From NCBI GenBank assembly GCA_963978545.1, contig OZ021728.1:1-64000 (forward strand): 64,000 nt of DNA, in the 5' to 3' direction. Position 1 is the stretch's first letter, and every line of letters starts with the position of its first letter. Shown here in pieces: positions 1-11,178 of the stretch. A model generated the notes under the pieces. It was not told where the DNA came from, made no database searches, and saw only the letters and a program-made list of their open reading frames with translations. Both the position numbers and the translations under genes were made by a program. The DNA comes from Linyphia triangularis. Its lineage: Eukaryota > Arthropoda > Arachnida > Araneae > Linyphiidae.

Positions 1-2340
1 GCATTTGAGCCACTATTTTCAAAGTTCAAAATTTCCCATTGAAAACACATTGAATTAAGGGTCCTTTTTTGGGCAGATTTGAAATAAAGTGACTGTAAAT
101 CATATTTCTATTTTAAAACCAAAATCTGGAAGCATTTTGAGCCATTTTTTGGAAAAGTGATTTTTTCATAAAATTTTCCCTTTGAAAAATTTCGAAAAAT
201 TTGAAAATTCAAAAAATTATTTTTTCAGTCAAATTTCGACAGAATATGAATATAAAACATATTTCAGGTCTTCAACCAAAATTTGGTAGCATTTTGGAAA
301 TTTCCCAGCTAGTTTCAAAATTTCGTACAAAATCGTCTCCATTTCTGAGCAAACGCGTTATTTTGGATTTTTTTTAATTTTAACGACAGTTTGGGCTATA
401 AAGCGATTTAAGGGACCCTTCTTGGATAGTTTTGATAAAAAGTAACTCTTAAGCATTCTCCTCTATTCACAGCTAAAATTTTAAAGCATTTCGGACAGTT
501 CACAGCTAGTTTCAAAAATTTCGCACAAAACCGTCTCTATTTCTGTGCTAACGCGTTATTTTGGATTTTTCTGAATTTTCCCGACAGTTTAGGCAATAAA
601 GCGATTTAAGGGTCCTTTCTTGAACAGTTTTGATAAAAAGTAACTCTTGAGCATTTTCAATGCATTTCGGACAATTCCCAGCTAGTTTTAAAAATATCGT
701 TCAAAATCGTCTCTATTTCTGTGCTAACGCGTTATTTTGGATTTTTCTGAATTTTCCCGACAGATTGGGCTATATATCTTTTTAAGGGTCCTTTCTTGAA
801 CAGTTTTGATAAAAAGTAACTTTTGAGCATACTCTTAGGTCACAGCTAAAATTTTAAAGCATTTCGGACAATTCCCAGCTAGTTTCAGAAATTGCGTTCA
901 AAACCGTCTCTATTTCTGTGTTAACGCGTTATTTTGGATTTTTCGGCATTTTACCGACAGTTTGGGATAAAGCGATTAAAGGGTCCTTTCTTGACAGTTT
1001 TGATAAAAAGTTACTTTTGATCATTTTCAAAGCATTTCGGACAATTCCCAGCTAGTTTTAAAAACTGCTTTCAAAATCGTCTCTATTTCTGTGTTAACGC
1101 TTTATTTTGGATTTTTCTGAATTTTACCGATAATTTGGGCTATAAAGCGATTAAAGGGTCCTTTCTTGACAGTTTTGATAAAAAATTACTTTTGATCATT
1201 TTCAAAGCATTTCGGACAATACCCAGCTAGTTTTAAAAACTGCTTTCAAAATCGTCTCTATTTCTGTGCTAACGCGTTATTTTGGATTTTTCTGAATTTT
1301 CCCGACAGATTGGGCTATATATCTTTTTAAGGGTCCTTTCTTGAACAGTTTTGATAAAAAGTAACTTTTGAGCATACTCTTAGGTCACAGCTAAAATTTT
1401 AAAGCATTTCGGACAATTCCCAGCTAGTTTCAGAAATTGCGTTCAAAACCGTCTCTATTTCTGTGTTAACGCGTTATTTTGGATTTTTCGGCATTTTACC
1501 GACAGTTTGGGATAAAGCGATTAAAGGGTCCTTTCTTGACAGTTTTGATAAAAAGTTACTTTTGATCATTTTCAAAGCATTTCGGACAATTCCCAGCTAG
1601 TTTTAAAAACTGCTTTCAAAATCGTCTCTATTTCTGTGTTAACGCTTTATTTTGGATTTTTCTGAATTTTACCGATAATTTGGGCTATAAAGCGATTAAA
1701 GGGTCCTTTCTTGACAGTTTTGATAAAAAATTACTTTTGATCATTTTCAAAGCATTTCGGACAATTTCCAGCTAGTTTTAAAAATTGCTTTCAAAATCGT
1801 CTCTATTTCTGTGTTAACGCGTTATTTTGGATTTTTCTGAATTTTACCTATAATTTGGGCTATAAAGCGATTAAAGGGTCCTTTCTTGACAGTTTTGATA
1901 AAAAGTAACTTTTGAGCATTTTAAAGCATTTCGGACAATTCCCAGCTAGTTTCAAAAATTGCGTTCAAAAACGTCTCTATTTCTGTATTAACGCGTTATT
2001 TTGGATTTTTCTGAATTATACCGACAGCTTGGTTTATAAAGCGATTTAAGGGTCATTTCTTGAACAGTTTTGTTAAAAAGTGACTGTAAACTATATTTTT
2101 ATTTAAAAACCAAAATCTGGAAGCATTTTGAGAAATTTTTTGGAAAAGTGATTTTTTCATAAAATTTCCTAAGGCTTTCCCCTTTGAAAAATTTCGAAAA
2201 TTTTGAAAACTCAAATAATTTTTTTTCAGTCACATTTGGACAGAATATGAATATAAAACATATTTCATGTCCCCAAAAAAAATTTGGTAGCATTTGAGCC
2301 ACTATTTTCAAAGTTCAAAATTTCCCATTGAAAATACATT
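1..2340. repeat. Satellite array inside a dispersed repeat
   Basis: The tandem monomers are marked by the motif ACGCGTTATTTTGG, which starts near 353, 551, 727, 924, 1097, 1272, 1469, 1642, 1817 and 1991. Spacings are 173-176 bp or 197-198 bp. Outer parts (about 60-300 and 2080-2340) are near-copies of each other, and the first 50 bases recur from 2290, giving a larger period of about 2289 bp. A lone opposite-strand copy with the same flanks lies near 16785-17230. The array therefore looks like amplification of the inner part of a dispersed repeat. No coding sequence was seen; short frames here are AT-rich noise. Confidence 0.9.
727..1816. repeat. 545-bp higher-order repeat, two copies
   Basis: Three monomers (197, 173 and 175 bp) form a block that repeats once: 727-1271 and 1272-1816. 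The two blocks are nearly identical, much closer than neighbouring monomers are to each other, which marks a recent duplication of a three-monomer unit. Confidence 0.85.
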
Positions 2341-2344
2341 GATT

Positions 2345-2655
2345 GTACCTTTTTTGAATTTTTACTCGTAGTGTATTTGGAGCACAGTATTGTAACTTGG
2401 CCACATTTAAGGTCTTCTATATTAGATTCTTAAAAACGAAAATCTTAACAACCACAAAATATTAAGGGGGTCAAAATTTGCAAATTTGTTTTTTTCAGTG
2501 GTACACATACATAATTTTTACACAGAGAGTTTTGGGAGCACATTGTTGTAACTTGGCCACATTGAAGTTCATTAATAGGAGATTCTTAAAAACGAAAATC
2601 TTAACAACCACTAAATATTAAGGGGGTCGAAAGTTGATCCCAAAAAAGGACTGCA
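2345..2655. repeat. Two-copy tandem repeat, about 156 bp
   Basis: The string TTGTAACTTGGCCACATT and the downstream run TTAACAACCAC followed by TATTAAGGGGGTC occur twice about 156 bp apart. This lies just outside the satellite and is followed by one more satellite-flank fragment near 2680-2750. Confidence 0.7.
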
Positions 2656-4951
2656 TTTCAAACACTGAAAATTTCTGAATTTTACCTACATTTTGGGCTA
2701 TAAACTGAATTAAGGGTCCTTTTTTGGGCAGATTTGAAATAAAGTGACTGTGTTGCATTAACTGGAATTTGAGCAGTAAAATTTCACTTTAATGACGATT
2801 TGAATGTGGAAATCGATTCGGGTAATGATTTCTGTTACCCTAGTAGCAAAAAGATTGTAAAATTTTGAAAATTTTGAAGTTTTAAATTTCCCATACCGTT
2901 AATATGAGAAGAATTAAAAATTAAAAATTTTGAAAGTGCAATATTTGTGTTTTACTTTAGACCCACTTCTTATTTAGTGAGTGTTATAAAATTAGAATTG
3001 GAGATTCTCCTATATATATGCTTCGATATTACAAACAAGAAAATTTTTTGAAAATTTCACTTTTTGAACAATATTTCATTATTGAACTATTGTTTTATAT
3101 AAAGTACTATTAGTTTATATATAAAGTGTTTTTGAACAAAAAAACACAATTTAGAACCATTTGTTACAAATGAAAATTTCCATTGAAATACACTCAAAAT
3201 TTAAATATTTTACGATTTTTATTTATATTTTCAGAATACTTTTTTTTCAATAAAATTTGGTACAAGTATGACCATAAAACATAAATCCAACGCAAATTCA
3301 CGATTTGTAAGTATTTGAGCCATTATCTAGAAAATACAATCCCACCATGAAAACACTTGATCGACTATTTAATGAATTATTGTTCAGAAAGTGAAATTTT
3401 CAAAAAATTTTCTTGTTTTTAATAGCGAAGCTTATATATAGGAGAATCTCCAATTCCAATTTTATAACACTCACAAAATAAGAAGTGGGTGTAGAGTAAG
3501 TCCCAAAAATTGCACTTTCAAAATTTTTAATTTTTCCCATGTTAACGGAATGGAAAATTTCACACTTCTAAATTCTCAAAATTTTACAATCTTTTTGAAG
3601 CTAGGATAACAGAAATCATCACCCGAATCGATTTCAACATTCAAATGGGCATTAAAATGAAATGTTACAACTCAAAATTCAGTTATTGCCAAAAAATTCT
3701 TTATATCCCTTTGAAAATACATTAAACTTGTCAATCCTAGGGCAATTTTAAAATTCTCAATTTTCGAAATTTAACCTTAATTTGCGGCCTTGGATAATAA
3801 AAGTCATCACCCGATTTCATTCTAATCATCAATTTGCTTAAAAAATAGTATTTTAGCACTCAAAATCGAAGCAATGCTAAATAAAAAAACGGCTTAAATA
3901 CATTTTCTGAGAGATTTTGTTTCAAAATTTCAACTTCTCATATAGCTATTCAAAACTTTTTTTTTTCCCCAATATTTTGAACTTAGTTTGATTTATAAAG
4001 TGTTTTTGAATAAAAAAACACAATTTGGAACCATTTGGTAAAATTGAAATTTTCCATTCAAATACACTCGAAAATCAAATATTTCACGATTTTCCAAAAA
4101 CAGAATTTCCGATTTTTAGAATACTTTTTTTTTAATTAAAATTTGGTACAAGAATGACTATAAAACATATATCCAACCCAAATTCACAATTTGAAAGTGT
4201 TTGAGCAATTTTCTCGAAAATACAATTCCCCCATTGAAAACACATGGCGGACTATTCAATGAATTTTTGTTCAAAAAGTAAAATTTTCAAATTTTTTGTT
4301 CATTTGAAGCTTAAACATAGGAGAATCGCAAATTCCAATTTTATAACACTGACTAAATAAGAAGTGGGTCTAAAGTTGGTCCATAAAGTGCACTTTCAAA
4401 GTGTTTCGTTTTAAATTTTCCCCAATTAATCGTATGGAAATTTTCACACTTCTAAATTTTCAAACTTTTACAATCTTTTTGCAGCTAGGGAAACAGAAAT
4501 CATCACCCGCAAGGCCTATTCTAAGGAAAATTTACGACTGCCCAAAAGTCCAATCGCCTCTCCCCCCCCCCCCCCACACACACACTTTCTCATCTCCCTT
4601 TCAACCCCTACAGCAAGTTAATTTGAAACAATAAAATCCGATAATTGATCTTTGAATATAACAGTAACACTCAAATTTTAAAACGAGGTTTGTATTACAT
4701 TACTTCATGAGGTTAATTAATTAATATTTATAAATCTATTAGCTGAATACCCGTGCTTCGCTACGAAATTTTACCATGTGCAATTTTTTACCTAGCTGCG
4801 TGGCCCCGCCCACTTTTTAGCGCTTCGCTCTCAGGAAGGTTCCTTGCTTCGTTAGACCAAGCTCGCTTCGCTCGCTGAAAAGTTCATAATAAGCACAGGC
4901 TTACTTCACTCCTTGAAAGGATCATTGCTGTGCAAGCATGAGCTCGCTTAA

Positions 4952-5164
4952 GGCACTTTTCACACTATCCGATTTCTATAGGAAGACAAAAAGTAGGGAT
5001 ACAAAAATTCGTTTAGAGGCGTGAAGAAGTGAATTGCTCCTTTCGCATTATCCGGCGACAGCCGTTAGCAGCCGTCGGGTGCTAACAGGCTGCTTTGAAA
5101 CACCCGACTTTTTGTCTACCTACTTTTTGTCGTTCCACAGAAATCGGATAGTGTGAAAGGAGCC
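4952..5164. mobile_element. Fold-back MITE, PIF/Harbinger-like
   Basis: The ends are long inverted repeats; the left arm includes TTCACACTATCCGATTTCT and the right arm is its imperfect complement. The element is flanked by TAA on both sides (4949-4951 and 5165-5167), a 3-bp duplication of the TWA type typical of PIF/Harbinger. It interrupts the GCTCGCTTCAC-type short repeat. Confidence 0.75.
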
Positions 5165-5334
5165 TAAAAAGGTTCATCGCTGCGTGAGCGTAAGCTCGCT
5201 TCACTTACTAAAAAATAATTGCTGCGTGAACCTTAATATTGGAAGCCCCTCCCTTGTCGAGAAAAAAAAAATCCCATTAATACAACACCCCTTTGAGAAT
5301 ATTTTAACACGTGTTTGTGAAAAACAATATTAGA

Positions 5335-6240
5335 AGACAAAAACTACTTACGTTGAAATTTTCAGAGCTCTTTGGCTCATTAGAAGTCACATTTTATTTA
5401 ACTATTAATTAAAAAATTAATTAAAAACAAATTAAAATTTTAACATTCTTTTTGCCAAAAATTCAATTAGAAGTTCAAAACTACTTATGTTGAAAATTTC
5501 AATACTGTAGCTTTAATGGAAATCATTTCGTGAAGTATTTGTTAATGATAAAAAAAATTATAAAAAAAAGCTAATCAAAATTTTAAATTATGTTTGCTTA
5601 AAGTCCAATTAGAAGGCCAAAACTATTTATGTCGAAAATTTCAGAATTGTAGACCTATTAGAAATGGTTTTGTGAAATATTTATCAAATTAATTAAAAAA
5701 ACTAATCAAATTTTAAAGTTCTGTTTTTTGTATCCAATTAGAAGGCTAAGACCACTTATGTGGAAAATTTCAGAGCCATAGCCCTATTAGAAATCGTTTT
5801 ATAAAATACTTATTAATTAATTAAAAAATTAATTTAAAAAAAAAAAACTAATCAAAATTTTAACTTTCTATTTTTCAAAAGATTAATTAAAAGGCTAAAA
5901 CTACTTATGTTGAAAATTTCAGAGGTGTAGCCCTGTAAGATATCGTTTTGAAAAGAAAAAAAAAAGAAAAATAATTAATTTGTTACTGACCAAGATTTTT
6001 AAATTCTGTTTTTCAAAACTACAATTAGAAGGCTAAAACTACTTATGTTAAAAATTTCAGAGCTGTATCTCTATTTGAAGCTACTTTATAAAAAAATAAT
6101 TAAAAAAAATAAAATAATAATGATAATAATTAAAAAAATTAATTAAAAAATAACTAATTAAAATTTTAACATTTTGTTGGTCATGGGTACAATTAGAAGG
6201 TCAAAACTACTTATGTTGAACATTTCAGAGCTGTACTCCA
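5335..6240. repeat. Minisatellite, about 140 bp unit, seven copies
   Basis: The phrase ACTACTTATGTTGAAAATTT and variants start near 5343, 5484, 5620, 5754, 5900, 6041 and 6206. Spacing is 134-165 bp, with runs of TTAATTAAAAAA between copies. It lies inside the Helitron-like repeat. Confidence 0.8.
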
Positions 6241-6259
6241 ATTTTAAGAAGTCGCAAAA

Positions 6260-8200
6260 GACAATTAAACAATCGTGAATACAAATTCAATGTTTTTGAT
6301 ACCAAACATTAAAAGATTATTTAATTTACACTTACAAGGCAAACATTCAATAGCTGTCATCCACTTTCTTCGGAAAGGAAAGATACTGCATATTTCGCTT
6401 CCCTCTAGTCAACTATTCATTACTGTTTTTGTAATATTGGGACTGGGAATCGCTAACTAGTTTCGTCAAAACAACTGTTGTCACCCACCCCCTAAAAATA
6501 CAGTGGTCATCTCCCAAGAAAATTCCAAAGGACACACAATAGGAGTTTGACCGCAAACAGCCGAAGAAGACGAGCTGATCAACTGACAGTGGACACTAAA
6601 GTGAAATATATTTCGTATCCTCCCCCTATTTCAAGGTCAGGGAGAAAAGCGGACAGCCGATGTTTTTGCCAAATCCCTCTGCTTGGAGAGGAGATTTCGA
6701 CCCCATCTCTCAGCTCAAATAAGCCACGACTACTCGTAAAATAAGCCCTGCCGAGATATATTTAGACAGTAAAAGTGTACAATTATTATCAAAATGAAGA
6801 GGATAGCTAAAGACGGCAAATAATCAGAAACTTAGTTTTGACATATACTTTGTTTGAGAAAATTTATACATAAATTTGACTACATTTGTACTAGAGTTGG
6901 CAAATTTTTAAACGTTAATAAAATTCTCTTCATCAATAATGTGCCTTGAAACTTCTTTTTTATGATGATAAATTCTTTAATATTGCAGTTTACGTGTTAA
7001 ATTTTCAAAATGGATACATGGCTGTATTAGGCTACAAGCCTCTAAGATATCTCAAGAAAATAAAAGTTTGTAAGTATACAAACAAAATATAATAAAAAGC
7101 CGACCCATACAAATGAAATACCCGCATACATATTAACAAGTGTGAACGAATATTTTTTTAAGCAAACAAGACATTTGTTGGGGGAAGAATTATGGTTCTT
7201 TAGTAAATATCCCTGAATTAAAAAAATAATAATAAGGCTAATGTTTTAAAAAGAAAGAGCTTTATAAAAACCATATCATTAAAGCATTTAAAGTAAATTT
7301 GAAACGCAACTTAATGTTTGGTTTAATAATGTAATATATAATCAAAGTCAAAAGTAAAACTAGAGCTGTAAAACGTAGCAAAACTTTCAATTAGACTATC
7401 ATACTGATCACTGTTAAGTGTGACATAGATTGGTGTAATTTACTTTGTTCGTTTTCATTAATTTAAACAAAAATTAGTCATATTAGCGATATTTAATACA
7501 TTGGCCGAGAAAATTGGCAAAGTTGTTGTTATTGTTATTATTTTTTTATTTTTTTTTTATCGATAAAAATTACTTTATACTCTTGGGTAAGTGAATTGAG
7601 GAGGAACAGCACAGTGGTGGTTGATGGACAATGCCCCAAAAAAGATAACTCTATGGTCGACGTTCGTTGTTCAACTTTTTACAATTTAATCGAATTTTTA
7701 TGAGATTTTCGGAGTTGGAGATGTTTAGAACTCCTTAGTGATTTCATCAAAATCATTAGAACCATTTTGTGGCAATTGTTGTTAAAGATAAATTATTTAA
7801 TGGCAGCTACCTTATGCGCATGAGCAATTTTGACGAAAACCTTAATGTCAGATCCAGGGCCACTGCCAATCCTTATATAAAAGTGCAACATCGTAGGTCA
7901 AAACGCTTAAAAGTTATGCTGATTTGGGGAGCTATATCACAGTCATTTTTACACGACAACTTTTTTGTACTCGGAACGTCCCAAAACGTGAAAAAATTCA
8001 AAATAAAAGTGATTTTTTTTTTACCAAATGGTTAATTTACATATAGGTTAATTAAAAATAAAAAAATATTATGTATAACTTTGCAAGAAATTAAGCACCT
8101 AGTAAACTTCGGAAAGTTAACAAAAATAAGAAAACAAAAACATTGACAATTTAGAGAAAGATGAAGAAATAAAAATATAATTGGCTCACATATATTTTTA
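6260..8200. other. Unassigned interior of the hAT-like element
   Basis: No gene is recognised. At 6720-6755 there is a second, weaker copy of the element's right end (GCCACGACTACTCGTAAAAT then AAGCCCTG), which suggests two related copies joined or an internal duplication. At 7586-7650 the text GGGTAAGTGAATTGAGG through GGACAATGCC matches the sequence flanking the element at 47389-48390. An 88-codon frame at 7769-8035 contains VMLIWGAIS, faintly like Tc1/mariner transposase, but the rest does not match. Confidence 0.5.
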
Positions 8201-10030
8201 ATTGCTTTTTACTACTGCCCAATTTTGGATTGACGACTGCCCATTTTTAGTTTACGACTGCCCAATTAGGCCACGACTACCCGTTAGAATAGGCCCTGAT
8301 CACCCGAATTGATTTCCACATTCAAATGGTCATTAAAATGAAATTTTACTACTCAAAATTCAGTTATTTTAAAAAAAAGTCTTTATATCCTTAGGCAATC
8401 AATCCTTAGGCAATTTTTGAATTTTAACCTTAATTTGTTGCCTAGGATCATAAAAGTCATCAACCGATTTCCTTCTGATCATCAATTTGCTTATAAAATA
8501 GTATTTTAGCACTCAAAATCGAAGCTATGCAGAGTAAAAAAAACAACTTAAAAACAGTTTCTGAGAGCTTTCGTTTCAAAATTTCAACTTGTCATATAAC
8601 TATTCAAAACTAGCTTTTTGGCTAAAATTTTGAACTTAGTATGATTTATAAAGTGTTTTTGAATGAAAAAACACAATTTAGAATCATTTGTTAAAAATGA
8701 AATTTTCCATTCAAATACACTCAACTGAAATATTTCACGATTTTCGAAAAATGTAATTTTAGATTTTCAGAATACTTTTTTTAAATTAAAATTTGGTACA
8801 AGAATTACCATAAAACATATATCCAACTGAAATTCACAATTTGTAAGCATTTGAGTCATTTTCTCGAAAATACAATTCCCCATTTAAAACAAATGGCGGA
8901 TTATTCAATGAATTATTGTTCAAAAAGTAAAATTTTCAAAATTTTCCCCCGTTTGTGATATTGAAACTTTTATATATGAGAATCTCCAATTCCAATTTTA
9001 TAACACTCACTAAGTAAGAAGTGGGTCTAAAGTAAGTCCCAAAAATTGCACTTTCAAAAATTTTAATTTTTAATTTTTCGTATGTTAACGGTAAGGATTA
9101 TTTCACACTTCTAAATTTTCAAAATTTTACAATATTTTTAGCAACTAGGGTAACAGAAATAATTTCCCGAGTTTATTTCCACATTCAAATCATCATTAAA
9201 ATGAAATTTTACTACTCAAAATGCAGTTATTGCCAAAAAAAAGACTTTATATCCCTTTGAAAATACATTAAACTTGTCAAAACTAAGGCAATTTTCAAAT
9301 TCTCAATTTTCGAAGTTTAACCTTAATTTGTTGCCTAGGATCATAAAAGTCATCACCCGATTTCATTCTAATCATCAATTTGCTTATAAAATAGTATTTT
9401 AGCACTCAAAATCGAAGATCTGCAAAGTAAAAAGACGACTTGAAAAGTGTTTCAGAGCTCTTTCGTTTCAAAATTTCAACTTCTAATATAGCTATTCCAA
9501 AATAGATTTTTGGCCAAAATTTTGAAATTAGATTGATTTATAAAGTGTTTTTTAATAAAAATACACAATTTGGAACCATTTGTTAAAAATCAAATTTCCC
9601 ATTCAATTACACTCGAAATTGAAATATTCCACGATTTTCGAAAAAGGGAAATTTTGATATTTTGAATAATTTTTTTAATTAAAATTTGGTACAAGAATTA
9701 CTATAAAATATATATCCAACTAAAATTCACATTTTGAAAGTAATTGAGTCATTTTCTCGAAAATACAATTCCCCCATTGAATACTAATGGCGGACTATTC
9801 AATGAATTTTTGTTCAAAAAGTAAAATTTTCAAAAAATTTTCCCGTTGATTAATTTGAAGCTTATACATAGGAGAATCGCCAATTCCAATTTTATAACAC
9901 TGACTAAATAAGAAGTGGGTCTAAAGTTGGTCCAAATAGTGCAATTTCAAAATGTTTCGTTTTAAATTTTCCCCATGTTAATCGTATAGAAAAATTTTCA
10001 CTTCTAAATTTTCAAACTTTTACAATCTTA

Positions 10031-11178
10031 TGCCGTGGCAGAAATGGCCGAAACTGGTCAAAAATCGACTTTTAATAAGTTAAACTAAATCCAATTGCCA
10101 AATTCGCCATAACTTGCCACATAATGAGCATTTTTTTTATTTGGTAACCCTCACTCTTTAATTTTCAATTAAGAAGGTTGCAGACGATTCAGATATCTGG
10201 CGACGATCCACTTGCATCTTTTAAAAGGGAGCCAAGTTGGCAAAAAATATTACGTCACTTACTTACGAAAACTTGGGACTTAGGAAAAATTACGTGATGG
10301 CGTAAAATTAAGCGTAAATTATTCAAAAATATTGAGGAGAATGGGGAAGGAAAGAAGAAGGGTAGAGTTCAGATATAGAAAAATATGTGATGGATCATAA
10401 CATGCACAAATTCGTGACAATACTGTTATAATTAAACGTATACATAAATTGAGGAACTTCCATGTATAAATAGGTTTATCAAGTTTTAATGTTCTGACAT
10501 TTCAGTTAGGTTTTTAGCAAACATATCTTAACTTTCTAATTTCTTCAACAGATAACTTTGATTTCTACGAAATATATTTTAAAGTGTTAATGGTTAAACT
10601 CATGAATTTCTATAAAGATTTTATCCTTTTTTAAATTTACCACTATTTAATTTATTTTTGTAATAATTATTTTTAAACAGTTCATAATGGAAGAAGTTTG
10701 GTACATACCCAATTGTCATTATATTCTATTTAAACAATTTTAGACAAAATGCAACACAAAATAAAATAATTTCCCCTTGTCTATGGAGTGAATCAAATTA
10801 TCTACATAAAATCTTATAATTATGATTATAATAAGAGATGTATCTTATTATTTATGAAAATGGTTTAATAATTTTTATTTACAATTAAATCACTCTCAAT
10901 AACATCTTAGTAAATAATACTACATTTAAAAAAAAAAAAAAAAGATTATACGGACTTCAAAAAATAATTATGAATGGAAAATGTGTAATACAGAAAATTT
11001 AATTTTTCTGATTTCTAAAACAAAACGTATAAAAACTTAGATTTTGAATTGTACTCTAAGCCCACATTGTCAAGTAGATCACTAACACAATGCAATGTTA
11101 AATATGTGTTTATATTCTTATTAAAAAGTTATTAATCGACACAAACAACCAAATTGGTTCAGTTAATCTGGAGTTATA
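10031..11178. other. AT-rich noncoding stretch
   Basis: 10031-10340 belongs to a dispersed repeat with pieces near 56560-56850 and, inverted, near 58915-59000 (shared words such as AAAAATCGA and TCCAATTGCCAAAT). The remainder is AT-rich without recognisable genes or termini. Confidence 0.5.

Larger units (their letters stand above)
4739..6260 (-). mobile_element. Helitron-like repeat, partial, with minisatellite
   Basis: It begins AGCTGAATACCCGTGC. On the minus strand this is the 3' end of a Helitron-like element: an imperfect hairpin, CGTAGCGAAGCACG, then nine bases, then CTAA followed by T. The same terminus occurs at 33870 and near 29427. The far end was not found. Inside are GCTCGCTTCGCTCGCTG-type short repeats (about 4800-5230), a Harbinger-type fold-back and a 140-bp minisatellite. 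Confidence 0.6.
4510..8298. mobile_element. hAT-like DNA transposon, 3.8 kb, non-autonomous
   Basis: The left end reads CAAGGCCTATTCTAA and the right end is its reverse complement with one mismatch (TTAGAATAGGCCCTG), giving 15-bp inverted termini. A perfect 8-bp direct repeat, ATCACCCG, flanks both ends (4502-4509 and 8299-8306). The motif ACGACTGCCC recurs near both ends. An 8-bp duplication with CA(R)GG ends fits the hAT superfamily. No transposase was recognised. It interrupts the 890-bp array cleanly and carries other repeats inside. Confidence 0.85.
2755..10030. repeat. Tandem array of about 890 bp units with inverted head
   Basis: The marker TGTTCAAAAAGT (first copy TGTTCAGAAAGT) starts at about 3381, 4269, 8918 and 9811. 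Spacings are 888 bp, 852 bp after removing the 3797-bp insertion, and 893 bp. Each unit also carries GGAGAATCTCC and ATCACCCGA. The segment 2755-3095 is an inverted copy of 3375-3700, so the array begins with a large imperfect palindrome with a spacer of roughly 280 bp. No gene was seen. Confidence 0.85.

Noticed and set aside
4561..4585. C-run plus CA repeats as a functional site
   Set aside because: Simple sequence of a kind found at several other places (near 23119, 40508, 43620); no further signal.
7769..8035. VMLIWGAIS as a Tc1/mariner transposase
   Set aside because: Only this short string fits; no upstream or downstream catalytic motif follows in the right order, and the surrounding element has hAT-like ends.
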